Source: Sphaerosporella brunnea (taxonomy: Eukaryota; Ascomycota; Pezizomycetes; Pezizales; Pyronemataceae). From it: a stretch of 58,762 nt of DNA. The stretch is from the NCBI GenBank assembly GCA_008704415.1, contig VXIS01000306.1, positions 1 to 58,762 of the forward strand, written 5' to 3'. Shown piece by piece: positions 8,007-20,739 of the stretch. Under the pieces are notes generated by a model. That model did not search any database and had not been told where the DNA came from. It saw only the letters and a list, made by a program, of their open reading frames with translations. Made by a program: the position numbers and the translations under genes. Every line of letters begins with the position of its first letter. The first letter of the stretch is position 1.

Positions 8007-11000
8007 TGCGATGATATATTGTCGCAAATGTGGCATAATATCCTCAATTACGCATCATTGAATGAGCGCGTGAATAGAGAAGTCCGCGAAATGGCTCGGG
8101 AGAGGCTACACATAATCGTATAGTTTAGGTAGATATCAGAACCATCCAGTTTGACTGCCGTACAAGACAGACAAACGCTTCCAGTCATCCAACAAGCGTG
8201 TTCATTTCAGAAAGAATAGTAAGCGACACTGAGAGCCTCGAGTTGACTCACCGAAAGCCACTTTCAGTTCCAGCGTGCCATACGGTCTGCTGAATGTGCG
8301 GCTGCTGCTGTATCTACTGCTGGAGCTTCTAGCAGCGCGATCGTTGCACGATCCACTCCCACCACTGGAATGATGTCAGCCACTTATGGCTAAAACCTCG
8401 CTGCATCGTTCTGCAAAGCTGCACTGCGAGGATCGGTATTTCCGGCGTTGATCTCATTCCAGTAGACTTGGTTCATTTTTCTATTGAGATGATCCTGCTT
8501 GTAGACGGCAAATAACCGCGGTACCGTCGGCGCATGGTAGTATATCCCGCTGCATTGGGTCTGAGCCTCTGAATTTCCGCTTCTGTCTGCACCAACTCGC
8601 GCCCGGGCTTCACGCGCTTCGTCCTCGGCCATTGGGGAACGGTGGGCAGCCTAGGGGAAGCCTGGAGGTGTTTGCCTTAGGCTTCTGTCCGGGCTACAAG
8701 CGGCGGATGTGAGAGAGCGTATGGGGCAGTCACCAACGCTTTCCTTGGAACATGTACTCAGAGGTTAGATGCCCTTGACCTTGCAATCAGGTATTGTACT
8801 TAGTGTTCGAATTCTCAATAGCCAGCCGAACCCGCCAGGCATTTTGGATCAGCCCAGTCTGCTGTCGGCTATTCCGTCTGCGAGTGAGCTCCAGTGAAGA
8901 ACATGCACCGACATTCTGTGGACAGCTTTTCAGTGTGGATTGCAGCCCAAACATCCAGGCGGTCTGTTTTTCCAGCCCATGATCGGCCGGGCGGGAACAC
9001 TGCCCCCAATCTGGGCTCGGGGCTACGCCACGACGAGTGTTACCAAGAAAATGTGCGCCATGCATGGTGAGAGGTGGCTCCTCCAGAAAAAAAGGCAGAG
9101 GAAATCCGCTGGTATTAACTTCCAGGCCTACAAGGACGAAAATCCATTCTCTTCGGGCCAGATCTTCTATGAGATTTTGAAAGATTGCTTGCTACACGCG
9201 AGTCCAGTCAGGTTGCCGCGCCAAGCATGGATTGCAGCAGCGGTGCGCACTGACATGTCCTCGGTCAGATTTTCTGAAACTTGGACGATACGTGGGCTTT
9301 CATGTTGGCAGTCGGTATCAATGGGGGGCTCTTTTTACTTCAGTTTTGCAAATTAGAGTTGGGGTTTGTTAACTGCATCACCAAGTGATGATAACTTGTA
9401 TGTACACATGCGCATGCTCTCAGGCTGCGGACAGATGTGGGGGCGCCGGAGGGTAATCAAGAAAAATCACTCGCACCCGAGTATTCGCTCCCGGCCTGGC
9501 CATGATGAAGACGGTCGGTGATGATAGTTGCGTTACGGTGTCTGCCAGGAGTAGAGACAGTCCTTCGTTTCCCGCCTGCGAAGGAGTTCCATCTCCAGCA
9601 GGTCAAAACAAGGTGGACCGGAAGAAAACTCAAAACACAGCGTAATTTAAATACCGGCAAACCTTTGAAATGCGACGGATTTTTGAGGTTGCCGATGGTG
9701 CCGCCTGCCAACTTCCCTCCCCGCCGATATGGCCTCCGCTACCCCTCCGGTGCCCACCCAAACCGCCGGTGGTATTCAAAGAGGAGACAAGTTCGATAAC
9801 TTGGCGTTGCCCAAGCAAGGGGGTTGAAGATTCAGCACCCGCGGGCCCGGACTTAGAAACGCTACCGGCAACGAGTGGTTCTGAAATTCTCTGTGGCCGG
9901 CTGTCCTTTCTACCTTCGAGACAGTTGGTACAAGGAAAAGAGTTGCGGTATGGCTGATATGTACCGTCGTTGCCAAACACGCGTATGTAGAAACACACTA
10001 TCGCAGGTACTCGTAAGTGGTTAATGTTGCTTCGCTTCTTGCCATACATAATCAATAGACAAAACGACCAGTGCTCACGCAATTGCTGAGGCGGTGCGGT
10101 TGAAGTTTCGGGCGAACACAACCTGTACGTTCCAGTTTTGGGTGCGCGACGTCCGGCTGATGGCCGTAGTGGAGAAATCATGCAGCGGCGGTAAGCATGG
10201 TAGGCGTTCTTGGGCCAATAGCTGTCTGTAGAATCTTGGCAAAATTAAGCTGTGGCGTGGTCGTGAAGATCCGAGGTTTGCCGTTTTTATTCGGGTGCCC
10301 ACGTGCTATGTGCATTAGCAACACCTCTTCACTGGCGAAAGCTCAAGTTAGGAGCCGTTTTTTTCATGGCTCTTATGGAGCTCAGTATCTGAAATATTCA
10401 AAGGGAAAATCTGAAAAGGAAAGATGCTAAGTCGGTCTCTGCAGTATGTTAAGACCCTACCCACCTACCCCGTAACGCCGTAACTGTCACTAGACTGCCC
10501 AAACTTCCATGCACTCGGGATGGGCGATCTGTGGCTGTGGCCGTTTTGATTATGGGCAAAAGTGTGGTAGTTGAAGGGCTAAGATTGAAACGTATTATTT
10601 GTTGGCGACTACTCATGGCCAGCAGTTGGAACTCAAAACTGCAAGTTCTTACAGCTTTCGGCTCTGCGATAATGTCCATCCATGGTCTGGGGCAGACTCG
10701 GAGTTTCTCATTTCATTTCCTACTCTGTGTGCAGACGTGTACAAGATGCGTGTGTTTTTGTTGGAAACAATGCGCATGTGTACTCTATATTACACGATAA
10801 GCTGAATCCAAAGCCTGCCATTGCCGGGCACTTGGCATGTCAAAAGCATTTCATATGTGTAACGGTAACTGCTGACTGCCTTCATTGCGCATTACCCTGA
10901 TCATGGAGGTGTGGTCAGAGGCGCTCGGTGTTCACCTCTGTTGCGGGATTGGGTTGGTGGTTTTAGACGGTGTCCGCGTTGGTTAGGTCGCTACTCGTGG

Positions 11001-11693
11001 CCGGATTAAGAAAAATGGCGAAACCCCCATTGGTGGGTAACGAACGGTCGTTATCCGAACCCTTGGTTTTTGTGAGGGCTGCCACCAGTCCGAGGTCAGA
11101 ATCTGCCGTTCATTCTACCCAGAAACTTTGAATCCAAATCCTAGCTTCCAAATGAATTCTAAGATCTCACAGGAGGCCATCTATTTACTACAAAAAGTGC
11201 CCAAGTCAGCAGAGCGTCGGTCCTCCAAGTGGGCACTCTAGTTACTCTACTGCCCATCTCCGGAAAGGAAAGCTCCAAGTGGCAGGTTCCACTCTACGGA
11301 GCGAGCGGGCAGCCGCGAAAAATGGCTTTTAGCTGGTGGTCAATAGCCACTACCGGGTTGCCTCAAGGGGAGCCTCGCATATTATCTTCTCAAAAAAAAA
11401 ACCCCCCCGACAAGGTGCGAGTCATGGGCTTGGATGCGACATCGGGGACGGCAGACGCCAAAAATAAACCCGAGAACAGAGACATTCTAGTTCATAATCT
11501 GGGCAACCGCCTCCTTGAGATTGTCTGCTACATAGGGAGAATAAAACGTAACTCCGCATAAAATGGGTTCCTGCCCCAAAAAAAAAGAAAGAAAGAAAGA
11601 AAAAGAATATATATATCTATATATATATATACACTCCACTACTCAAAAGTTACACTAGCTAGCCGCCGCTCCATAGTCCCCACTGCCTAAATA
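8007..11693. other. Intergenic, transposon debris, no recognisable gene
   Basis: No intact gene was recognised. A hAT-like end (CCGGGCGGGAACACTG) closes at 9002. A MULE-end-like AAAAGTGTGGTAG lies near 10558-10570. A minus-strand frame of 183 residues (10181-9630) and shorter frames have no recognisable motif and are treated as chance frames. AAAG and AT simple repeats (11577-11632) precede the end of the GH53 gene. Confidence 0.5.
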
Positions 11694-12815
<1,122 letters not shown>

Positions 12816-14389
12816 GAGGAAAGGTGAAAGCGTAAAGGAGTGTGTGTGTGTGTGAGAGAGAGAGAGACCAGAAGTACTAAGTCTGTGCAGCATTTATATA
12901 CTCATCTGCGGGTGGAGATTTCACGAGCACTCTTCGGATAGATTGAGCCCTCGAGACATTGCAGGGGAGACTACCCGAAAACAAGCATACCACCTTGTCA
13001 TGCCTCGACAGGCAACCAGCGGTTCACGACGATCGGGCCGTTGGGAAGTCAGCTCCCGTTCCCAAGGCCGCGGGTAGTTTCTAGCAACCGGCCTCTATTA
13101 CCCCGAGCTCCTCAGTTTCCCGCCTACGTTGACAACCGAGCGGAGGGAATGCCACGACACCGGCGGCCAGTAGCGGAGTCTCGCTTTACCTCGTACACCT
13201 CATGACGTAGTTATAGAGAACGTTTCGTCCTGGATGGGGGCCTTCCCGTTGCTCTACTATATAGTACCTATATAGATCGATCCTATATGTATCAACAAAC
13301 GGCCCCTGTTGTACTATAAACAGGGGAGGGGGTAAGAATTACCCCTTTAGTCTAGAGCTAGTGCTAGCCAAAAAAGATCAACGGAGTACGTACTTCCAGC
13401 TGCTGCTGCTGAGTCGCCTATGTAGCTGCCGTCCCTGTTCGGATACTGAATCAAGTAGGCAATGCATACTAATAATACCGCGATGTCCCCTAGTTTCCTA
13501 CTCTATCCGCAGCCGAAAACCCCCCCCCAAAAAATTAATTCCCCCGTCTCCCCACTCCCCACTCCCCAGCTAGCTTCGAACGCCATCACGATCCAAGAAA
13601 AAGCCCGCAAAACTGCATCTCGAATGGACCATCAACGCCATCAACACCATCAACACCAGACTATTTAACCCCCCCCCCTTTTTTTTTCTCCGAGTCCCTA
13701 CCCAACCAGCCAGCTAGCTAACCGGCTGTGCCATCCACCAATCAGACGCCGGACATCAGAAGCTGACGACTACTATAACACTGCTTGTTGACAGTGCCCT
13801 ACTCTGCCTGTGGTAACGAAGGCCCCCGGGGGCTGAAAAGCGCCGAACATGACGGCGCGCCGTTGAAATCTGGACCGAACCATATCCATATATCATGTAG
13901 AGTACTAAGTACCTCGTACTTACTGGAAAGTCCCACCCAAAAAAAAAAAAAAAAAAAAAAAAAACCACAGTGTTTAACCAGCCATAACCTCAACGACCTC
14001 AGAAGCCGTCCAGAACTGCAAAACCAAATCCTGCATGCTCTCGGATTGGCTGATTACCCCCCTATTAACACCAGACAGACAGAGTACATACAGTGCGCAA
14101 GACAAGCTACCTAAATACCAAGTATGTAGTTACCTGTCAACAAGTAGTTAGGTATTCCCTTTTCCAGCGTCCCCCCCCCCCGGTGGGGCAGCCAAACAAA
14201 ACCAGAATTGCTACACGCCGGAACGCATTAGAATGTGTGTTACTTGTTATATACGTGACTATGGAAGACAGCCAGCCAAAATATCTGTAGAACTTTGAAG
14301 ACCATATCAGGGCGGGAGTGTTACTCTAATCATTAAACCCACCCACTCTCTCGCTATAAACAACTAAACAGCATTCAATATCTACACCC
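12816..14389. other. Intergenic between GH53 and the Cdc1-like gene
   Basis: Promoter region of GH53 (with TATA-like TATATA near 12895) and 3' region of the next gene. It holds a perfect hairpin (13303-13326), an A-run of about 25 at 13939-13963, and C-runs near 13670 and 14170. No gene was seen. Confidence 0.5.
13303..13326. other. Perfect 8-bp hairpin
   Basis: CCCCTGTT, an 8-nt loop, then AACAGGGG. It lies about 490 bp upstream of the GH53 start. It could be a small palindromic transposon remnant or a regulatory site; neither can be decided here. Confidence 0.4.
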
Positions 14390-16099
14390 CTACCAGCTCA
14401 AAACCAGCCCACAATACCACGCCAGCACCGGCACAGCCACAATCGCAATCGCCTTCACCACCTCCGCACCGAGCAACATCCAACCTGTCCTCCTCGCAGA
14501 AGGGGAAGGTTTCCAATACTTCCCCTCCTCATCAACCGGCAATCCCTTCGCCTTCGTGCCCAAGCTTCTTCGGGAACCCCGCCGCCACAACGCATCCGCT
14601 GTAACTAGTAGCACCGTGCCTCCAAATGCTATGGCATACCTTAGAAACATCCCAATCTGATCTGGCAGCAGGCATAGACGCGTCTGGAGCGTTTCCTCGC
14701 CGCCGTGGATGACGACGGGCTTGGGGGCTTCATGTTTCGGGTCCCGTTCCTCCTCCGGCCCCAGGCGCGCCGTAAGCTGTTCCGGCGTCTCAGCCGCATG
14801 CGCCGCCTGGCCTATTCCCTCCAACTGCTCGGGTGCGGGGTCGTGCAGCGGGTTCCACAGGCTGACGAGCTCAAACCCCGGCCGGCGCACGCCCATGTTC
14901 CAGCTAAACGCCTTTACGGTCCACTCGCGCACGACGCCGCGGGTGCCGTACATATGAGAGACGTCGCAGGCATCGTGGTCGTCGCCCGAGAACACGTATT
15001 TTGCGCCGGTGGCCTTGAGGAGCTCCGAGGAAATGGCGGGGGTGAGCACGTTTTGGTATTGGTAGCCGCGGAAGATGGGGATTGAGGTGCCTTTTTCGCG
15101 GCGGGGGCCGCAGGCGGTATCGGCGGGGCGGTAGAGCGGGACGTGCGAGAGGAGGATTGTAGGAAGGTCGTGTTTTGAGCTTGAGCCTGCGGCTGGGGAG
15201 GGGCCAGAGGCCGTGGTCTCGACCATGTGCGGTAGCTTTCCCGCGCTCGTGGGACCCCGCGAAAGGGAATCTAAAAACTCCCTAGGAGGGCCGTAGATTT
15301 TTTCGTCCTGCTCGTTGCTGAGGCTGACAACATCGATGCTGACAAAGGTATGGTTGCCGACCTCCCAGCGATCATTGCCAGCGCCAAAAAACGCCTCAAA
15401 GCGGCCTCGAACATTTTCCCGCACTCCCCCGCCAAAGCCCAGATCGTGATTTCCCGGCAGCCCCGCCTTCACCCGCACCCCCGCCGGCGTGGGGAACAGC
15501 TTTACAAACCGCTGGAACTCGTCCAGCCAGTACCCCATGCCCTTCTCCCGCCAATCCTGCGCCTCACGTGGATCGTGTGGCGCATCATTTGCCGCGCCCG
15601 ACGACGGTGCCCACTCCCTCCCGCCATCAAATAGATCGCCGAGGAAATACGTTTCCGCCGGCCTAAGCTCGCGGTGCAAAGAGTCCCACGCCCGAGAGAG
15701 GTACAGGTCGCTGTAGAAGATTGTGGCCGCCATGCCCAGCCCCCGCCGCGAGTACGTGTGGATGTCGACCAACTGCGGATCGGCAACGAGCGCGATGCGG
15801 GACGGAGTGGCGCCTGTGGGCCAGTGCTCCCAGGATTCCCAGGCACACGAGCGGAGGGAGGACGCCCAGATGTGGCGTTCCGAGTGGTAGACGAGGGCGG
15901 TCCAGAAGAGGAGGAGGAGGGTGGATAGGTAGGTCCATCGGGCGCGGACGCGGGAGATGAAGGTGAGAAGCCGGGTGGAAAGGGAGGGGGTGTGCAGGGT
16001 GTGGGCGGTCGAGGAGGGGCGCGGGCGGTGGTAGAGGTGCGGGGAAAAGTCGGAGGAGGGAATTTGGTGGCGGGGAGGGTTTGTGGCGTAACGGATCAT
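14390..16099 (-). CDS. Cdc1/Ted1-family metallophosphoesterase (GPI-anchor remodelling)
   Basis: Intronless, 569 residues. An N-terminal membrane segment (about 56-71) precedes a calcineurin-like phosphoesterase domain: VADPQLVD (105-112, the DxH position as DPQ), GDLFDGG (154-160), GNHD (216-219), LLSHVPLYR and FSGDDHDAC. Two C-terminal hydrophobic segments follow (IGMFLRYAIAFGG... and GWMLLGAEVVKAIAIV...). This layout is that of yeast Cdc1 and Ted1 and human PGAP5, manganese-dependent enzymes that remove ethanolamine phosphate from mannoses of the GPI anchor in the ER/Golgi. Whether it is the Cdc1 or Ted1 orthologue cannot be settled from the sequence. A His/Pro-rich N-terminus of ~50 residues is variable. 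Confidence 0.85.
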   Translation of the reverse strand: MIRYATNPPRHQIPSSDFSPHLYHRPRPSSTAHTLHTPSLSTRLLTFISRVRARWTYLSTLLLLFWTALVYHSERHIWASSLRSCAWESWEHWPTGATPSRIALVADPQLVDIHTYSRRGLGMAATIFYSDLYLSRAWDSLHRELRPAETYFLGDLFDGGREWAPSSGAANDAPHDPREAQDWREKGMGYWLDEFQRFVKLFPTPAGVRVKAGLPGNHDLGFGGGVRENVRGRFEAFFGAGNDRWEVGNHTFVSIDVVSLSNEQDEKIYGPPREFLDSLSRGPTSAGKLPHMVETTASGPSPAAGSSSKHDLPTILLSHVPLYRPADTACGPRREKGTSIPIFRGYQYQNVLTPAISSELLKATGAKYVFSGDDHDACDVSHMYGTRGVVREWTVKAFSWNMGVRRPGFELVSLWNPLHDPAPEQLEGIGQAAHAAETPEQLTARLGPEEERDPKHEAPKPVVIHGGEETLQTRLCLLPDQIGMFLRYAIAFGGTVLLVTADALWRRGSRRSLGTKAKGLPVDEEGKYWKPSPSARRTGWMLLGAEVVKAIAIVAVPVLAWYCGLVLSW

Positions 16100-16574
16100 G
16101 TTGCTGTGATGTCGAAGAGTCAGTTATGTTAGCATTGCGTTTGTGGAGGAGTTCTTTGATGGCGGGAAGGGGGTGGTGAGGTTGGAATAGTGTGGAGATA
16201 GCTAGACATCGCGTGGAGATGTATGTATGGTCTAGTCCAGGGTCTACGTAACACACACGCGTTCCGCTTTAATCTCTGCATTACCTAATGCATTATTCAT
16301 TCATCGCCTTGCTTTGCTTTGTCCATATGGCCGTCATCTATCACTGTTGCTTTTCCATTTCTATCAATATGTACAGCAAAGAGAAATGAACCAATTCATT
16401 CATTCATCGCAGCCATAAACTAAAAAAACAAAAAAAAAAAAAAAAAAAAACCCGACCCACACGGCGCCAGCAAGTCGTACCATTATGAGAAGCGAATGAG
16501 TCCCAAAAATAAAAGAATAAAAAGCAAACGGTTCCTCCCGAGTGCCCCTTCCCCCGACCGCCTCACTCGCTCAC
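16100..16574. other. Intergenic between two minus-strand genes
   Basis: Promoter of the Cdc1-like gene and 3' end of the zinc transporter. An A-rich tract of about 26 bases (16424-16450, one C) and two CATTCATTCAT stretches are the only marked features. Confidence 0.4.
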
Positions 16575-17984
16575 TCAATGAGCATGTCCATGGCTGCTCT
16601 GTCCAACCGTGCTCGGATCCACCGGGCCGCAGCACTTTCCCGTCTCGCACTCGTCGCCGCACTCGAGCAGACACGACTCTCCCTCGGCCGTGGGCACAGT
16701 GCCGTATCCCTCCTCGACGCCAGGCGTGAACTCGGGCTGGATGGTGACGCTGTGCACGCCGAACGCGTGCAGGCAGGTTCTAACCGCCTTGGCAAGACGC
16801 ATATACTTGACACCGCGATCGCTCTCCGGGTCGAATCCGATCTGGATGTGCAGCGACGCGATCAACTTGATGTCCGAGAGCTGCCAGATGTGGAGTTCGT
16901 GCACGCTGATGACTCCGGGGATCGAGGCGATGTCCTGCTTCACTTCTTCGAGAGAGATTCCCTTGGGGACTCCCTGCAACAGTATCTTACTCGCACTCTT
17001 GACCAGCGGCATCGCGGACGAAAAGATGATGATGGTGATAACCAATGAGATGCAAGGGTCGGCGTAGTTCGTGAACGGCCTCAAAACGGGGCTCCTCGGC
17101 GCGTACTGCACGAACAAAGCGGTCAGCATGACACCGACATTTCCAAGCGCGTCTCCGAGCACGTGAAGGAAAACACCGCGCATGTTGAGGTTCTGGGTGC
17201 TCTTCTGCTTCCGCGGCTTGCTGTGATGGTGTCCGCGATGCCAGCTCCTCGAATCCGCGCGTCTGCGTCCCTTGTTGTTTGCGCTGCCGTTGAATAGAGG
17301 AGTCCTCTCGTCGTCGTACTCGTTGTCGGATACTGCAGACTCCGACGACTCACTTTCAGCAGCGTTGAAGACCTCGGCTCGGTTCATCGCGGGGTGAACG
17401 TGGATGTGCGTCTCCGGGTGCGCAAACTGGGCCGGCCTGCTCTCGGCCATGTGCCGTACCACCGTGTCGGGGAGAACAGACTCGATGTCGCCTTCGTCAC
17501 GGAGCAATTCCTCCTCAATATCCTCATCGCCGGCCTCCTCGTCGGTCGGACCGTGGCCGTGATCGTGAGCGTGGCCGTGTCCATGCTCGTGGAACAAAAA
17601 CAAGCCGACAATGTTACTCGCCAAACCCGCGGAACCGACGCCGAGGATCAGCCACGGGTTCTTGATGATCTGGGGCTCAAACAGACGTTGGATCGCCTCC
17701 AAGAAGATGCTGAGACACAGCGCGAGCAGGAACACGCCGTTGACCAGGGCACCGAGGACCTCCGCGCGTTGCCAGCCGTAGGTGTAGTCCGAGTTGCTTT
17801 TAGCTTTAGCGAGCTTGATGGCCCAGAGCGCGACGAGCAGCGAGAACACGTCGTTCAGCATGTGAAAGGAGTCGGCGACCAGGGCCAGCGAGTGCACGGC
17901 GTAGCCCACGATGATCTCGAGGAAGAAGAACACCGTGTCGATCGCCAGAAGCGTCAGGATGCGGGCGCTGCGCGACATCCCCAT
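16575..17984 (-). CDS. CDF-family zinc transporter, ZRC1/COT1-like
   Basis: Intronless, 469 residues, six predicted membrane helices. Helix II carries the zinc-site motif HMLND (H41-x3-D45) and helix V the matching HVLGD, the paired HxxxD sites of Zn-transporting cation diffusion facilitators. A histidine-rich loop (HEHGHGHAHDHGHG, about 130-145) sits between helices IV and V. The cytosolic C-terminal domain (VISVHELHIWQLSD...) is present. The protein ends with a Cys-rich stretch (CETGKCCG) and HGHAH. Homologues move Zn (and Co or Cd) from the cytosol into the vacuole in exchange for protons. Start at MGMSRSARI fits the family's short N-terminus. Confidence 0.93.
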   Translation of the reverse strand: MGMSRSARILTLLAIDTVFFFLEIIVGYAVHSLALVADSFHMLNDVFSLLVALWAIKLAKAKSNSDYTYGWQRAEVLGALVNGVFLLALCLSIFLEAIQRLFEPQIIKNPWLILGVGSAGLASNIVGLFLFHEHGHGHAHDHGHGPTDEEAGDEDIEEELLRDEGDIESVLPDTVVRHMAESRPAQFAHPETHIHVHPAMNRAEVFNAAESESSESAVSDNEYDDERTPLFNGSANNKGRRRADSRSWHRGHHHSKPRKQKSTQNLNMRGVFLHVLGDALGNVGVMLTALFVQYAPRSPVLRPFTNYADPCISLVITIIIFSSAMPLVKSASKILLQGVPKGISLEEVKQDIASIPGVISVHELHIWQLSDIKLIASLHIQIGFDPESDRGVKYMRLAKAVRTCLHAFGVHSVTIQPEFTPGVEEGYGTVPTAEGESCLLECGDECETGKCCGPVDPSTVGQSSHGHAH

Positions 17985-18068
17985 TTTTGCGGTGAGATGA
18001 AGGGCGATGCGATGCTGCAGCGACGCGAGTGGGGGGGATCAGCGAATTGGAGAGCTGTGAGAGATGCG

Positions 18069-18136
18069 ACGCGGGGGGGGGGGGGGGGTTGGTTGGTTGG
18101 TTGGTTGTTGGTTTGTTGGTTGGTTTGTTGGTTGTA
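18069..18136. repeat. G-run followed by (GGTT)n microsatellite
   Basis: A run of G followed by GGTT/TGTTGGTT repeats, about 90 bp upstream of the zinc transporter start, within its promoter or 5' leader. Confidence 0.7.
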
Positions 18137-20739
18137 TGTATGTCAGTAGGTGGTGATGGGGGATGGGGGTTGAGGGCAGTCGGGATGTATTATTCTAGGT
18201 TGTATTGTACTCGCACGAGTGAGGGAGTGCTCAAGCGCGCGTTTCGGGTAGCGTCAGAGAAGACCCGAGAACGACGCCACTCGGCCAAGCGCGACGATGA
18301 GCTTGAGAGCAGATGAAGGAGAAGAAAAGGACCGCGACGAATGAAGCGAAGAGACAGATAGAGTTGCTGGCTAATATATCCATGGCGCGAAAAAACTTCA
18401 TCACCGGGAGAAGAGCCGCATGCCCGCATCTACTTGCTGTATACACCTGTGTATGTATATACACATGCATGCATCCTCGATTTCGCTGCATGCAGCCGAG
18501 GTTCGACAAAACTTTAATTGCACGTCATGCTGTGTAGCATCACCGTGCATCACTCGGTGGCTAGTGGGCGAGGGCAGTCGGTGCTGTTCTTGGGAGAAAA
18601 TTGGTGTTGAGGGAGTCTGAAAGGTTTCTTTGGAAAGACTGGGGCTCAGAGGGCAGTTGTTGGCGGTGGCCGCGAAAGAAAAGAGCCCCCCATTCGCGAA
18701 ATTGCACCTTCACATTACCAGGTATTTTTGCAGTGTAAACCTCCAATCACCTTTACATTCACGTCCAAATTCCGGGTATGTGCAGCGCCGATTTATAGTA
18801 ACTGTGGTGCACGCGGTCTAAAGGAGCTGCACAAAGGTGTAAACTTATGCCAACGCTGGGGCGCGGTGCTAAAACGGGCTGTGCTCCAGCTATGACTACT
18901 CGATTTGAGTTTTTCCTCCGTCCCTCTCTTCGCTGTTTATACCTTTGTGCACCAGGGCCGCGTACCGTAGAGATCCGGACATAAGGCCGGCGGTCGAATA
19001 AAAACAATTAAAGTATGCAAACGCTCTGTTCAGCCAAGCAATCGTCTGCCCGCTCCCGAACCTCATTCTGTCGCTTCCGCTTTCCAATGGAGATTTTCTG
19101 GTCCCAAAAGGTCAGTTACCGCATTCTTCGCCCAGGAGTCGGATATTGCAAGTACAGACCGCGAATGCGACGGCATTTTGCTTTCTTTTTTTTGTTTAAA
19201 TCATATTGCATTCGGCCGCGTGCGACCATCGCATATATTAAGGAGAGAGACTGTGCTACCCCTCAGGACTACGCTTACTACTGGGCTCTCGCAAGGAAAG
19301 AAAATCAAGGAAATCGCAACTCAGATACTGAAAAGACTGTGGTTCACTCCCTCATTCCAGGAGCCCGCTGCTCCTCCCCCTTCTCCCTCCCCTTCTCCCT
19401 CCCCTTCTCCTTCCCTCCCCGCCTGGGTTTGCGTGTCTTGTGCGGCTTAGTGTCAGCAGCTCCGCCTGTGAAGACGTTGATGCTTACACTCCGCCCCGAG
19501 CCGCTTGGGCCCAGGAAGGCGCGCTTCCCCGGGTTGACGGTGTGGCTTCACGGCCCGAGGGCCGCGTGCGTTTCTTTCTCTCGACGTTCTTCCATCTCAG
19601 CCTCATCGCGGGGGAGGCTCGGGGCTGGCGCATCTCGCGTGTCAGACCGGGACCAGTGCGTCGCTTGGCCCTGCATGCTTCGAATGCATTGGGGACGGGG
19701 GAGGGAGAGATTTCGCGTGCGTGTTTCGTCGGTTTCTGCGCCCGGCTAGGCGGTCCGGAGCGCTTACGTTTCGACTTTGTCGCAGCTGGTGGTGCTGCCG
19801 TTGAAAGCGGGGGCGGGGGTGCAGGCGGCTGAATTCATGGCGGGGGCGACGTGTGGGTCGCCCCTGTGATACCGTCGTCGTTCGAGGGCCTTTCGCGTCG
19901 AGCCCCTCGAGCTGGCATCTTGGGTCGCTCGAAAACCCTAACCCTTCTGGTTACTCGACAACTCCGATATTTGAATAAGGCGGTTGGCTTAATGTGGTGC
20001 TTAAGTACTATCCACTCTGAGTGGTACTTCACTGGCAGTGCTGCATGACGCTACATGTACAGCTTACAACCAGCGATTCTGGTAGCCCACCCCGGACCAC
20101 CTGGCTGCAACGGAAGAGCGACTGGCGAGCCACTTCTCAAAGCCCCGGCCAATGTTAGAAGCTGGGATCCAAGGCCCCTCCCCGTTCCCTCCCTCCTCTT
20201 ACATTTGTGGATCTTCTGCCTGCATGTAGGAACTCACGGCGTGCAAAAGTGGTTGCCTCCAGCGCTGCAACCGCTTCTTCGTTTTGTATTCGATTGTCTT
20301 CCGCAATAGGACGCGCGGGCATCTGGGGCTACGGCGTTCTTTTGGCAAAGGGGGGTCGAGGAGCCTGCAGATGGAGCAGTGGCATAAAAAAGGTCTTGGC
20401 GAATGCGAGATTCGGGTAAAAGCTGACTTCGAAGGCTGGGTGGGTTCGGGTGGCTGCTTTTCCGGGATCCGTTGTATGTGCACGCAGTCTATAACTTACA
20501 CACCTTGAACCCCTCGTGGCGACAACAGCCAGCCATCCAACCTCAAAAGGCAGATGACTGCGAGATAGTGTTGGGCACGAACGACAGCCGTTGAAACTTC
20601 ATTCCACAACCACGTCAAAAGAAAACATGGCCCATAAATTCAAGAACAACAACGAGCAGAAAATATAGCACTAAAGTTGGCAAGAAGAGAAATGCGAAAA
20701 AAATCAACTCCACAACATGCATACCTCCCAGTCCGTCTC
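18137..20739. other. Intergenic, no recognisable gene
   Basis: Promoter side of the zinc transporter, then GC-rich DNA (19.35-19.85 kb) with long but motif-free frames such as 19015-19749 and 19440-19832 on the plus strand. 19385-19410 is a CCCTTCTC repeat. 19185-19240 is one copy of the dispersed T-run/ATTGCATTCGGCC motif. Confidence 0.45.

Noticed and set aside
9630..10181. 183-residue minus-strand frame
   Set aside because: No motif, mixed composition and no neighbouring exons; treated as a chance frame.
19015..19832. Long plus-strand frames of 244 and 130 residues
   Set aside because: GC-rich, low-complexity composition (Arg/Ser/Pro/Gly) with no domain; probably chance open frames.
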